Positions 12,385 through 18,448 of a stretch of 40,007 nucleotides of DNA are shown one piece after another. Each line of letters opens with the position of its first letter. The stretch's first letter is position 1. The stretch is from a virus, in IMG/VR virus record IMGVR_UViG_3300037245_000765, positions 1 to 40,007 of that record, one strand, 5' to 3'. A model generated the notes under the pieces. That model did not search any database, had not been told where the DNA came from, and was given only the letters and a program-made list of their open reading frames with translations. Position numbers and translations under genes: made by a program.

Positions 12385-12603
12385 TTACGAGATGTTCTTG
12401 CTTGGCCATGTCGGAGTTTTTCGGCTCTCTTGATACAGATCACAGACGACCACCAGTTTCTTGCCATACCCAGGCAGCGTAGCCTTTACTACTCCGCGCT
12501 GGACGGCCGCCGCACAGCACGCCCGCAGCCGGTGGTGCTTGCAGTTGCGACAGGACTCGGTGTGACGGAAATTATGTGCTTTTTTGAACTCTGATCCAGT
12601 CAT
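12385..12603 (-). CDS. Small Cys-rich protein, 72 residues
   Basis: It contains SCRNCKHHRLRACCAAAV: CxxC, a His pair and CC, with a further Cys at VVVCDLY. This is probably a zinc-binding site. The start has a strong AGAGGAG seven bases upstream. A cloverleaf-like structure at 12620-12690 lies immediately before that ribosome binding site, so the structure may be in this gene's leader. No family is recognised. Confidence 0.65.
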   Translation of the reverse strand: MTGSEFKKAHNFRHTESCRNCKHHRLRACCAAAVQRGVVKATLPGYGKKLVVVCDLYQESRKTPTWPSKNIS

Positions 12604-12619
12604 CGTGCATCTCCTCTAA

Positions 12620-12690
12620 GGCGGCGGGCGGGGTTCGCACCCGCTTCCCAGATCCGTCCAGGCGCACACTCACAGTTGTGCCGCCGCCGC
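12620..12690 (-). ncRNA. tRNA-like cloverleaf of doubtful function
   Basis: Read on the minus strand, 71 bases can fold with a perfect 7-bp outer stem (GCGGCGG with CCGCCGC). A 5-bp T-type arm has the loop TGCGAAC (GCGGG and CCCGC). A 4- to 5-bp D-type arm is GCAC..GTGC, and a weak 5-bp anticodon-type arm has a six-base loop ACGGAT. It lacks U8, the D-loop GG pair, U33, a seven-base anticodon loop and a normal variable loop. It is not a working standard tRNA. It may be a decayed tRNA, a tRNA mimic or a leader structure. Confidence 0.3.
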
Positions 12691-12990
12691 TCTTTGGTTG
12701 TCAAAAAGCCCCGTCCCGGATTCCCCACTCGGGTCCCGTGTGCCGTCGCCACACCACTGCCAAGCAGCTTGCAGCCCACAACCTCTCTGGTTGGTTTGGC
12801 GGTACTGACTGAGCACTTACCGGGCGCTGCCACGCCCACGGGGCTATTCGGTTGTCAAACGCGGCCCGGCGCCGGTCGGGAACGTCCCGTACATCCGGAC
12901 ACCGGGCCACTCCCTGCATGTACAGATAAGGCGCGGCGCCTCGGGATGCCAAGCCCTCGTTTCGCCTGTCCACGGCAACTGGCACGCCGC
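12691..12990. other. GC-rich noncoding stretch with hairpins
   Basis: I see no convincing gene here; the frame at 12701-13057 lacks protein-like features and overlaps a better gene. The sequence contains two identical GGTTGTCAAA segments (12696-12705 and 12850-12859). It also holds a 7-bp stem GGCCCGG/CCGGGCC (12863-12869 with 12902-12908) that encloses the hairpin CGGGA-ACG-TCCCG (12877-12889). It could be a structured RNA, an origin-associated or packaging site, or a decayed gene. Confidence 0.5.
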
Positions 12991-13236
12991 TCAGATCCCG
13001 CACGCCTGCGTCATCAGCTTGACTTCCTTGCCACCTTTCGGGAACTCGCCATCCCACACATGAATCTTCAACTGGTCTGCCCCCTTCTTGTCACTAGCCG
13101 CCGGGTGGAAGGCCATCGTCAGTTCTGAGCCATCCTCCATTGTGATGTACAGCCGACGGTAATACTCAGGCCCATCGGCCAGCAAGCACGCGGTGCTCAC
13201 GTCTATCGAGACTACTCTGTGAAGTCCTAGATCCAT
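12991..13236 (-). CDS. Hypothetical protein, 81 residues
   Basis: The ATG at 13236 overlaps the stop of a 39-residue gene (TGATG). The protein is beta-rich: MDLGLHRVVSIDVSTACLLA, then YYRRLYITMEDGSELTMAFH, ending in a helix with KLMTQACGI. It shows no signal peptide or known motif. No family is recognised. Confidence 0.65.
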   Translation of the reverse strand: MDLGLHRVVSIDVSTACLLADGPEYYRRLYITMEDGSELTMAFHPAASDKKGADQLKIHVWDGEFPKGGKEVKLMTQACGI

Positions 13237-13355
13237 CACTTCACCTCCACGTCGTCGGTCCCCATGAGGTCCAGAAGCCCCGCCGCCCGTGTGAACTTGC
13301 CAGCGCCGCGATCGACCGGGGCGGGAAGGTGCGCTAGCGTCGGGCGACGGGGCAT
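13236..13355 (-). CDS. 39-residue peptide
   Basis: The ATG lies three bases after the previous stop, with AGGAGAGC spanning that stop as ribosome binding site. The peptide starts MPRRPTLAHLPAPVDRGAGK, continues FTRAAGLLDLMGTDD and ends VEVK. Its last codons (GTGGAGGTGAAGTGATG) give the next gene its ribosome binding site. Tight coupling on both sides supports translation. No function can be assigned. Confidence 0.55.
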   Translation of the reverse strand: MPRRPTLAHLPAPVDRGAGKFTRAAGLLDLMGTDDVEVK

Positions 13356-13358
13356 GGT

Positions 13359-13697
13359 CTAGCTCTCCTCCGCGCTCGGCTCGTCCGTTAGATTGATATC
13401 GCGAATACGTTTCGGCTCCTTCGGCGTACCGTATTTCAATTGCATCTCAACGATCTTCAACAGCTTGCCGCCTGCGTTGCACGCAGCATTACAGGTGCCA
13501 GCACTGATACGCCCCGCCACGGCATCGACCATCAGCGCTGACATAAAGCGTGCAAAGTCTTTCCCGGTCGAAATACTGCCTTGCGTCACTTGCAGGCATT
13601 GGGATTGCGGCACCATTTCCTTACTTTCATTAGCTCGCATTTCGCGTTTCGGAGTTCGCGCCGTTGTTGCTTTTCTCGTCTTTCTTGCCTTTGACAT
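13359..13697 (-). CDS. Basic-start phage protein, 112 residues
   Basis: The ATG at 13697 has AATGGAGCGAACG upstream. Residues 1-30 are rich in Lys, Arg and Thr (MSKARKTRKATTARTPKR). A conserved-looking helical core follows (FARFMSALMVDAVAGRISAG, then CNAACNAGGKLLKIVEMQLK). The core resembles small phage proteins of unknown role that occur near recombination genes. It overlaps the end of the upstream gene by 112 bases in another frame, which is unusual here, so a start further in (ATG at 13640) cannot be excluded. Confidence 0.68.
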   Translation of the reverse strand: MSKARKTRKATTARTPKREMRANESKEMVPQSQCLQVTQGSISTGKDFARFMSALMVDAVAGRISAGTCNAACNAGGKLLKIVEMQLKYGTPKEPKRIRDINLTDEPSAEES

Positions 13698-14242
13698 CGT
13701 TCGCTCCATTTGTTGATGCACTGTAAACAGACCGGTTCCGAGTTACGATTTCTCCGGATCATGTCCGGCGACGAATACAATTCCATCTCCGTGCTGCGTT
13801 CATTGCATACTACACAACGCCAGGGCTTGGGATATATCTTTACGCAATCACGCAAACAGATATACTGACTGCCATACCCACTAGATAGCGCGACCGGCGG
13901 TTGGATCTCCCACACTTCGGCATCGAGTTGTGCTTGAGAATATCGTTCGCGTCTGATCCAGGACAGCCTATCTCGTTTCACAATCTTCCAGCCGAGCAAC
14001 AATCCCAACTGGTGTGCCGCTTCGCGATAAGGTGCATTGTCCCACGGACCACCACGGTAGCATGGCGGGATCGCAAGCTCATATTCTGCACCATGTATCG
14101 TTGCCGTAAATATCTCCTGCCGCCACGCTATACATTCTTGAGCCCATCGATAGCCCGCTGGCGGTGGTGTCCTAGTGGCCAACTGAGCTTGAAGGCGGCG
14201 ACAGTCTTCAGTGTGCGGCATGTCAATACGCACCGCTGGCAT
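13586..14242 (-). CDS. Zinc-finger-like protein, 218 residues
   Basis: The start overlaps the previous stop (TAATG). The first 120 residues show helical and strand segments with many aromatic residues. Residues about 140-185 hold WRCVVCNERS and PVCLQCINKWSERC, two CxxC pairs about 35 residues apart, as in a zinc ribbon or HNH-like treble clef. The catalytic His-Asn-His of an HNH enzyme is not evident. The tail is very basic (RQERREKQQRRELRN). A DNA- or RNA-binding role is likely from composition. Confidence 0.7.
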   Translation of the reverse strand: MPAVRIDMPHTEDCRRLQAQLATRTPPPAGYRWAQECIAWRQEIFTATIHGAEYELAIPPCYRGGPWDNAPYREAAHQLGLLLGWKIVKRDRLSWIRRERYSQAQLDAEVWEIQPPVALSSGYGSQYICLRDCVKIYPKPWRCVVCNERSTEMELYSSPDMIRRNRNSEPVCLQCINKWSERCQRQERREKQQRRELRNAKCELMKVRKWCRNPNACK

Positions 14243-14550
14243 TAGCTCGCTTCCGCTTCGGGCGACGGTTTGCCGATGACTGCATCACCGGCAACACATA
14301 GCTTCGCAATCTCCGCCACTGTCGGCCCCGCCATTTGCACGGTACCGCCGTAACACTCAAGCAGACCCACGTCGCCGGTGCAAATCAACGTGCAGCCCGG
14401 CGGGACGGTGTATGCCGTTTTACCAATCACGCCGCGTATCTCGCCGAGCATCTTTCGCAGGCCATCGACCTCTTCGCACCATTCGCATAGATCATCTTCA
14501 CCCGGAGTGCCCGCCCGACATTCGACGGGGTGCTCGCAATTGACTGCCAT
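14242..14550 (-). CDS. Hypothetical Cys-containing protein, 102 residues
   Basis: I chose the ATG at 14550 (MAVNCEHPVECRAGTPGEDD); the codon before it is a GTG and also a possible start. The N-terminus holds C5, C11, C22 and C25 (DDLCEWCEEV), a plausible zinc-knuckle arrangement. A Gly/Val-rich part follows (YTVPPGCTLICTGDVGLLEC). It is coupled to a 14-codon reading frame upstream (TGATG) and to the next gene (TAATG). No family is recognised. Confidence 0.65.
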   Translation of the reverse strand: MAVNCEHPVECRAGTPGEDDLCEWCEEVDGLRKMLGEIRGVIGKTAYTVPPGCTLICTGDVGLLECYGGTVQMAGPTVAEIAKLCVAGDAVIGKPSPEAEAS

Positions 14551-14594
14551 CACTCTGCCTCCGCTTCGGGTCGAGATTTCATGTAATCTTGCAT
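14550..14594 (-). CDS. 14-codon micro-ORF after a hairpin
   Basis: The reading frame MQDYMKSRPEAEAE ends in a TGATG overlap with the next gene, and its GCGGAGGCAGAG codons supply that gene's ribosome binding site. The start lies one base after a 9-bp hairpin. It may be a leader peptide controlling the next gene or a chance frame. I can see no independent ribosome binding site for it. Confidence 0.3.
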   Translation of the reverse strand: MQDYMKSRPEAEAE

Positions 14595-14595
14595 A

Positions 14596-14617
14596 GCCGC
14601 CAGCACACGCTGGCGGC
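14596..14617 (-). promoter_or_regulatory. Perfect 9-bp hairpin after the SSB gene
   Basis: GCCGCCAGC (14596-14604) pairs with GCTGGCGGC (14609-14617) around a 4-base loop, starting two bases after the SSB stop region. No T run follows on the minus strand, so an RNA processing, protective or translation-control hairpin is more likely than a terminator. Confidence 0.6.
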
Positions 14618-14619
14618 GG

Positions 14620-15006
14620 TCAAAAGGGTATATCGTCACCAGTCGGCGGTGCATCCGCTGGTGTTGCCGCTGACGCCTGCGCGTCGCCCTTGCTCCCAAC
14701 AAACACGAATCGGTCGGCGACGATCTTGTGCTTCGATCGCTTCTGGCCTTCCTGGTTCGTCCAGCTTTCGAGCTTGAGCCGGCCCTCGATTAGCACCGGC
14801 CGCCCCTTGCTCATGTACTGATTGAATGCCTCGGCCTGCTTGCCGAACAGTACGAAGTCAACAAAGCAGACTTCTTCCTTGTCACCGTACCGATGGTTGA
14901 CGGCGATGCCGCACTCACAAACGGCGGTCTGCTTGTCGTTCGGTAGGTACTTGAGTTGCGGGTCGCGGGTCAGGTGGCCGCCAATGATGATTCGGTTGTA
15001 GTTCAT
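14620..15006 (-). CDS. ssb: Single-stranded DNA-binding protein
   Basis: The 128-residue protein has the classic OB-fold SSB start (MNYNRIIIGGHLTRDPQLKY), then VCECGIAVNHRYG, VCFVDFVLFGKQAEAFNQYM and KGRPVLIEGRLKLESWTN. A short Ala/Pro-rich linker leads to the acidic tip DDIPF, the partner-binding tail used to recruit repair proteins. It is coupled by ATGA to the exonuclease gene and closes the recombination set. A phage-encoded copy is typically used in replication and annealing recombination. Confidence 0.96.
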   Translation of the reverse strand: MNYNRIIIGGHLTRDPQLKYLPNDKQTAVCECGIAVNHRYGDKEEVCFVDFVLFGKQAEAFNQYMSKGRPVLIEGRLKLESWTNQEGQKRSKHKIVADRFVFVGSKGDAQASAATPADAPPTGDDIPF

Positions 15007-15863
15007 TCGTCATCCTCTCTCGGCACCGCCCACGCCGGCAGGGCAAGCGGCTGAATGTCCTCAGGGTAGCCAGGGTAGTGTCTATCAACACACGCTACCG
15101 CCCACGCCGCGAGAACGCGCTTGTACTCGTCACGCCCAATCGCGATCGACTCGGCGTCGGGTGCGAAGACGCACACGCCAAACGGCGGGTGGTTCTCGAC
15201 GGCGACGATTTCGGGTATGTGGTCGTCGCCTCTGATTGCCGCCAGGCCGTCGAGGTAAAATGCAATCTGCCTGTGATAGTGATACTTCGCAAACGAACGA
15301 ACGAAGCCGTCGGGGCTCGCGCTGATTGTCGTTTTCAGGTCGGCCAAAACGTGCGGAAGTAGCTTGTCTATTCGCGCCTTACACCGTACGCCCGTGTCCG
15401 CGTCATCCCAGGCAATCGACAACTCCACGTCACCGTCCGCGCCGATAATGGCGGCCGCCGAGCGGTGGGACTGAACGGCGTTGCGCATCGCCAGGCACCT
15501 ATCGTAGTCGGCACCGTCCATGATCTCGTGTTGACGGGCCAGCTCATCGAGCCGGGCCGCACCCTCTTTGCTGCGCCGGTTCAGCGGTTTAACCTCATCT
15601 TTGCTATTCGTGAACGTGTCGGGCTGGACGATGTACCGTCGCGGGAAATCGTCGGGCTCTAGTATCGCTGTGTGCCCCGCGCGGCCGAGCTTGAACGCGG
15701 GCGTATCTTTATGCGTGTCCGCCGCCCCCGTCATAAGCGCGTACATGAACCGCATGGACACCAACCCGCCGCCGATCTTGCTGTTGTTGACGTACGGCCA
15801 CGAGGTGTACACGTCGAATGGTACGCCGGGATAGGCACCGGGGCCGGGGGCGGGCTCGGTCAT
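15003..15863 (-). CDS. RecE-like PD-(D/E)XK exonuclease
   Basis: With the start at the ATGA overlap (15863), the protein is 286 residues. The nuclease signature is clear: GRAGH at 60-64, VELSIAWDD at about 147-154, ARID at 163-166, DLKT at 175-178 (Asp and Lys of the active site), and the QIAFY motif at 199-203. This matches DUF3799/RecE-type exonucleases, which resect one strand of a duplex end so that the annealing protein encoded just upstream can load. The small size, lacking long N-terminal extensions, is usual for phage versions. Confidence 0.92.
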   Translation of the reverse strand: MTEPAPGPGAYPGVPFDVYTSWPYVNNSKIGGGLVSMRFMYALMTGAADTHKDTPAFKLGRAGHTAILEPDDFPRRYIVQPDTFTNSKDEVKPLNRRSKEGAARLDELARQHEIMDGADYDRCLAMRNAVQSHRSAAAIIGADGDVELSIAWDDADTGVRCKARIDKLLPHVLADLKTTISASPDGFVRSFAKYHYHRQIAFYLDGLAAIRGDDHIPEIVAVENHPPFGVCVFAPDAESIAIGRDEYKRVLAAWAVACVDRHYPGYPEDIQPLALPAWAVPREDDE

Positions 15864-16621
15864 TTTTCCGCCCCCAGTTCTTTGCACGCCAACCAGAACG
15901 CTTCCGCGTGCTCGTCGGGTATGGTAGCCAGCTTGTCCACCGCTGGTATCTGTGCGCGGTCACATAGCGACTGCACTAGCTCGCCGATCCGCACGAAGTC
16001 GGCCTCGGCCCACTCGCTTGGTTGCGTGGCCAGCCCGCACGCCGCAGTTAACAGCGGTTTGCAGTTGGCGCGCATCTGGTCGGGTGTCAGGTCTGCCGGT
16101 TCCGGGCGGGCGGCGCTTGGCGGGTCAGCCGCGTTGCTGCCGTGCTGTAGCGAATCGACGTAGGCGCGGTCGTCGTGCTTGCCGAGGTACACGTCCGCCG
16201 AAAACCCGAGATAGCTCAGCGCCTTGCCGAGCGCGTCGGTGAAGCTCTTCTTAATGGCGTCCTCGTCAACGATTCGCCGCCCCTGCTTGCTGGTGTAGGC
16301 GGACTTCGTACCGCCGAACGCGGTAACGTGTCCGGCCTTGTCGCCGTCGGGGAACCAGAGCTTGATGCGAACGTGGCAAACCGTCACCTTGCCGGCCTTG
16401 GGGTCGTCGTCCGTGACGAAGCTAACGTCTTCCACTGACGCGCCCCAGGCCGAACCCATCGGCCCCCATAGAACAGTGGCCCGCTGCACATTGTACATGG
16501 TGCAGATTGCGGTTCCTTTGTACGAGCCAGCGTTAAACCGTGTTGTATGTCGCGCGTCGGTCTGCTCGACTTGGTTCCAAACAGTCATCGTGTCAGGTGT
16601 CGTCGCTTTAGTCTTGGTCAT
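15860..16621 (-). CDS. Single-strand annealing protein, Rad52-like type
   Basis: Characteristic segments are WNQVEQTDARHTTRFN, YKGTAICTMYNVQRATVLWG, GPMGSAWGASVEDVSF and AIKKSFTDALGKALSYLGFS followed by ADVYLGKHDD. In phages this combination marks a Rad52-like or Sak-like annealing protein, working with the exonuclease and SSB downstream. Residues about 165-253 form a Pro-rich linker and a helical C-terminal domain. The assignment to the Rad52 superfamily rather than ERF or another annealing family is by remembered pattern. The start is supported by CCGAAAGGCACGAC. Confidence 0.82.
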   Translation of the reverse strand: MTKTKATTPDTMTVWNQVEQTDARHTTRFNAGSYKGTAICTMYNVQRATVLWGPMGSAWGASVEDVSFVTDDDPKAGKVTVCHVRIKLWFPDGDKAGHVTAFGGTKSAYTSKQGRRIVDEDAIKKSFTDALGKALSYLGFSADVYLGKHDDRAYVDSLQHGSNAADPPSAARPEPADLTPDQMRANCKPLLTAACGLATQPSEWAEADFVRIGELVQSLCDRAQIPAVDKLATIPDEHAEAFWLACKELGAEK

Positions 16622-16660
16622 GTCGTGCCTTTCGGGTCAGCGGGTTGTGTCCGCGTAGGC

Positions 16661-17020
16661 TCATTCGGCGTCCACCTTGGTGAGAACGGTGCACATTTGT
16701 TCAAGTGCGCCCCAAACCGCTTTCGCGTCAGCGTAGTCGAGTCCGTTCGCGAGATCCCATTCAGCCATGCCGTTCATCGACAATTCCATTCGCTCGCACG
16801 CGGCCAGCAGGTCGTCGTGGGCGTTGACCGCGCGCTGGATGAACTCGCCGTTTGCCCATATCTCAGCAGCGGTTAGCGCTGTAGTCTCGGGCGCCGCTTG
16901 CGTCGGCAGAAGCGATACCAAATTCGCAATCATCAAGCCGTAGCCTTGGCGGCTGGCGCGCACCTGGTACAACGTACGATCCCACGTCCACGGTAACGGG
17001 CTGTGTTTCGTGTCGCTCAT
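16661..17020 (-). CDS. HSPLPW-type early phage protein, 119 residues
   Basis: The ATG at 17020 overlaps the previous stop (ATGA). The start MSDTKHSPLPWTWDRTLYQV, then WANGEFIQRAVNAHDDLLAA, is a familiar pattern in small phage early proteins (HTPxPW near the start; a NAHDDLLAACE helix later). Their function is not known. The NAHDDLLAAC segment recurs in the gene at 17259-17612, including an 18-base identical DNA stretch. The C-terminus is helical. The 39 bases before the annealing-protein gene hold nothing else. Confidence 0.77.
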   Translation of the reverse strand: MSDTKHSPLPWTWDRTLYQVRASRQGYGLMIANLVSLLPTQAAPETTALTAAEIWANGEFIQRAVNAHDDLLAACERMELSMNGMAEWDLANGLDYADAKAVWGALEQMCTVLTKVDAE

Positions 17021-17262
17021 GGCGTCGCCTCCAGTTCCTCGACCAGCTTGTCCGCTAGCGCACACGAACCGCGACGCTCCCAGTCTGCAAGCAGATCGCA
17101 CGCGATAGCCTGTGTTCGGCAGAGCCAAAACAACTGTTTGTGTTTCGCCGCGCGGTGCGCCGCCAGCAACGCGTCTCGCAGCTCCGCCATGATCGCGAGC
17201 GAGACGTGCACCGTCTGCTCGCTCATACGCTCGGCGTGGGTGGTTCCGATTAGTTCGCTCAT
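17017..17262 (-). CDS. Helical protein, 81 residues
   Basis: It starts MSELIGTTHAERMSEQTVHV and is almost entirely helical (VSLAIMAELRDALLAAHRAA, then LFWLCRTQAIACDLLADWER). It has no known motif. It is coupled by ATGA on both sides and sits between two genes that share the NAHDDLLAAC segment. No family is recognised. Confidence 0.62.
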   Translation of the reverse strand: MSELIGTTHAERMSEQTVHVSLAIMAELRDALLAAHRAAKHKQLFWLCRTQAIACDLLADWERRGSCALADKLVEELEATP

Positions 17263-17612
17263 GGCTTCGCCTTCGCGATCGCGGCGCGGGCTGCTTTAGC
17301 GGCAGCACACAGCGCCTTCGTGTCGTCGGCGTTCAGGGCCAATTCATAACCAACCGCGCCGAGGTCAAACCCGACATCAAGCGGATCAACGCGCGCGGCG
17401 CGGACAAGCCGCTTGCACGCGGCCAGGAGGTCGTCGTGGGCGTTGGTGTCGAGCTTCGGGCAATGGGTTTCCCGGTGAGCCTGCACCGCAATCTCGACGG
17501 ATGACCGTACCAACGAGGAATACGGTTTATCGTTATGGATCCGCACGCCGCACTGTTCGCACCGCCAGGTTGTTGGGCCAACCCAGCCGGAAGCAGCTTC
17601 CGGGTCGCTCAT
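17259..17612 (-). CDS. Zinc-ribbon plus NAHDDLLAAC protein, 117 residues
   Basis: Residues 16-53 contain WRCEQCGVRIH and an HRETHCPKL end, forming a C-x2-C...H-x3-H-C site that probably binds zinc. Residues 57-67 are NAHDDLLAACK, as in 16661-17020. A helical tail rich in Ala and Lys follows. It looks like a zinc ribbon fused to a module shared with the neighbouring gene. The ATGA overlap couples it to its neighbours. Nucleic-acid binding is likely but unproven. Confidence 0.68.
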   Translation of the reverse strand: MSDPEAASGWVGPTTWRCEQCGVRIHNDKPYSSLVRSSVEIAVQAHRETHCPKLDTNAHDDLLAACKRLVRAARVDPLDVGFDLGAVGYELALNADDTKALCAAAKAARAAIAKAKP

Positions 17613-17803
17613 GATCGTGCTTCTTTTGTCGAGTCTCGGGCTTGTGGTAAGATGGTCTCGTACTCATCGACTAAGGGCGGCCTGGCTGAAAAGAACTTGT
17701 GCTGCGCGGCAGGGTCCGCAAGGGGGTCGCGGTGCTCCCACACGTACTGTGTACGCCCCGTCTCGTTCGCAACCTTCTGCGCTTTTGCTCGGATGTCGCT
17801 CAT
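17609..17803 (-). CDS. Hypothetical protein, 64 residues
   Basis: It starts MSDIRAKAQKVANETGRTQY, then VWEHRDPLADPAAQHKFF, and ends acidic/basic mixed. The leader CAGGAGCACGAC before the ATG is identical to the leader of the gene at 18072, part of a 15-base repeated start context (17801-17815 and 18070-18084). No family is recognised. Confidence 0.62.
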   Translation of the reverse strand: MSDIRAKAQKVANETGRTQYVWEHRDPLADPAAQHKFFSARPPLVDEYETILPQARDSTKEARS

Positions 17804-17829
17804 GTCGTGCTCCTGCGTTCGGGTGGGGG

Positions 17830-18072
17830 CTAAACTCCGGCAGCCGTCGCGCCGACCACATTTACCCGACCCTCGCGAATCGGCTTGGCGTATTCGGCGG
17901 TCAATCGTGCCCAGTCACGAGCGGGTGCGCGGGCAAGTTCGTTGCCGCCTGCATCAGCCACAACGGCGTGAGTTACTACCGTTTCGCCACCGGCTTCGTC
18001 CAAATACACCACCTCGTTATGTCGTTGCTCAAAAGCGCCCATCGTCCGCTCCTCTAGATTTGTTGGTGGCAT
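17830..18072 (-). CDS. First early gene, 80-residue beta-rich protein
   Basis: The ATG at 18072 has CAGGAGCACGAC upstream. A second ATG at 18042 (MGAFEQ) has TAGAGGAGCGGACG upstream and fits as well, since the intervening ten residues include that ribosome binding site. The protein is beta-rich with VVYLDEAGGETVVTHAVVAD and ends VGATAAGV. It is the first gene after the long intergenic region, so it is probably transcribed immediately on infection. No family is recognised. Confidence 0.62.
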   Translation of the reverse strand: MPPTNLEERTMGAFEQRHNEVVYLDEAGGETVVTHAVVADAGGNELARAPARDWARLTAEYAKPIREGRVNVVGATAAGV

Positions 18073-18350
18073 GTCGTGCTCCTGATTTGAAATGCGGGCG
18101 ACGGCCCGGCCAGAGGTGGGTGAGCAAATACCGACCGGGACCGCCGCCACTGGGGGTTGTCGCGGCTCACAACGCGACGAGTTTGTTTGTCTGGGGTCAT
18201 GAATATACCCGTTCAGAATGTCAATTCAGGGTCCGGCACTTGCTCACACCTGTAAGCATCGCCCACGTTTCGCCATCGGGCAAGAAAAATCCGTCGAGAA
18301 TCTGCCCGATTTTCGGTGGGTTAAATGCTAATTGACGGCCGATAACCCAG

Positions 18351-18369
18351 AATCAATTGAGAATTGATT
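18351..18369. promoter_or_regulatory. AT-rich palindrome AATCAATT-GAG-AATTGATT
   Basis: Two perfect 8-base arms surround a 3-base centre. The low GC content and short spacer suit a repressor or activator operator better than a terminator. It lies upstream of the early genes and is the third dyad after the end of the late operon. Confidence 0.55.
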
Positions 18370-18373
18370 TCTT

Positions 18374-18390
18374 GCACAGCCGCCCTGTGC
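18374..18390 (-). terminator. Second hairpin after the late operon
   Basis: GCACAG (18374-18379) pairs with CTGTGC (18385-18390) around CCGCC. It has no T run on the minus strand. It may act with the hairpin at 18414-18432 as a weak or factor-assisted terminator. Confidence 0.4.
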
Positions 18391-18413
18391 GGCCCGCTGC
18401 GCCGGCGGCAACC

Positions 18414-18432
18414 CGATTCCGCATCGGAATCG
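18414..18432 (-). terminator. Perfect 8-bp hairpin just after the last late gene
   Basis: CGATTCCG (18414-18421) pairs with CGGAATCG (18425-18432) around a 3-base loop, 17 bases past the stop of the gene at 18449. Position and perfection suggest a transcript end or an RNA-stabilising hairpin. No T run follows. Confidence 0.5.
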
Positions 18433-18448
18433 CTCACGTCCGCCCTGG

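Larger units (their letters stand above)
18073..18448. other. Main intergenic region between the late and early halves
   Basis: These 376 bases separate the last structural gene from the first early gene, and I see no convincing gene on either strand. They are AT-richer than the surroundings in 18180-18370. Besides three hairpins listed separately, there is an inverted pair ATCGGGCA/TGCCCGAT about 20 bases apart (near 18276-18311). On the minus strand TTGACA occurs at 18224-18219, with TATATT 11 bases later. That spacing is too short for a standard sigma-70 promoter, so the early promoter is probably here but not pinned down. Confidence 0.6.

Noticed and set aside
12029-12409. Minus-strand frame starting MAKQEHLV
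   Set aside because: It overlaps three better-supported genes with good ribosome binding sites. Its later part is Arg-rich shadow sequence.
12620-12690. Standard tRNA gene
   Set aside because: It lacks U8, D-loop GG, U33 and a seven-base anticodon loop, so I list it only as tRNA-like.
12696-12859. Two TTTGACAACC segments as -35 boxes
   Set aside because: No -10-like sequence occurs at the right distance from either copy.
12701-13057. Minus-strand frame of 118 codons across the noncoding stretch
   Set aside because: It has no ribosome binding site or protein-like pattern and overlaps the end of a better gene at 12991.
18202-18224. Sigma-70 promoter from TTGACA and TATATT on the minus strand
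   Set aside because: The spacing is 11 bases where about 17 is needed, so it is only noted within the control region.
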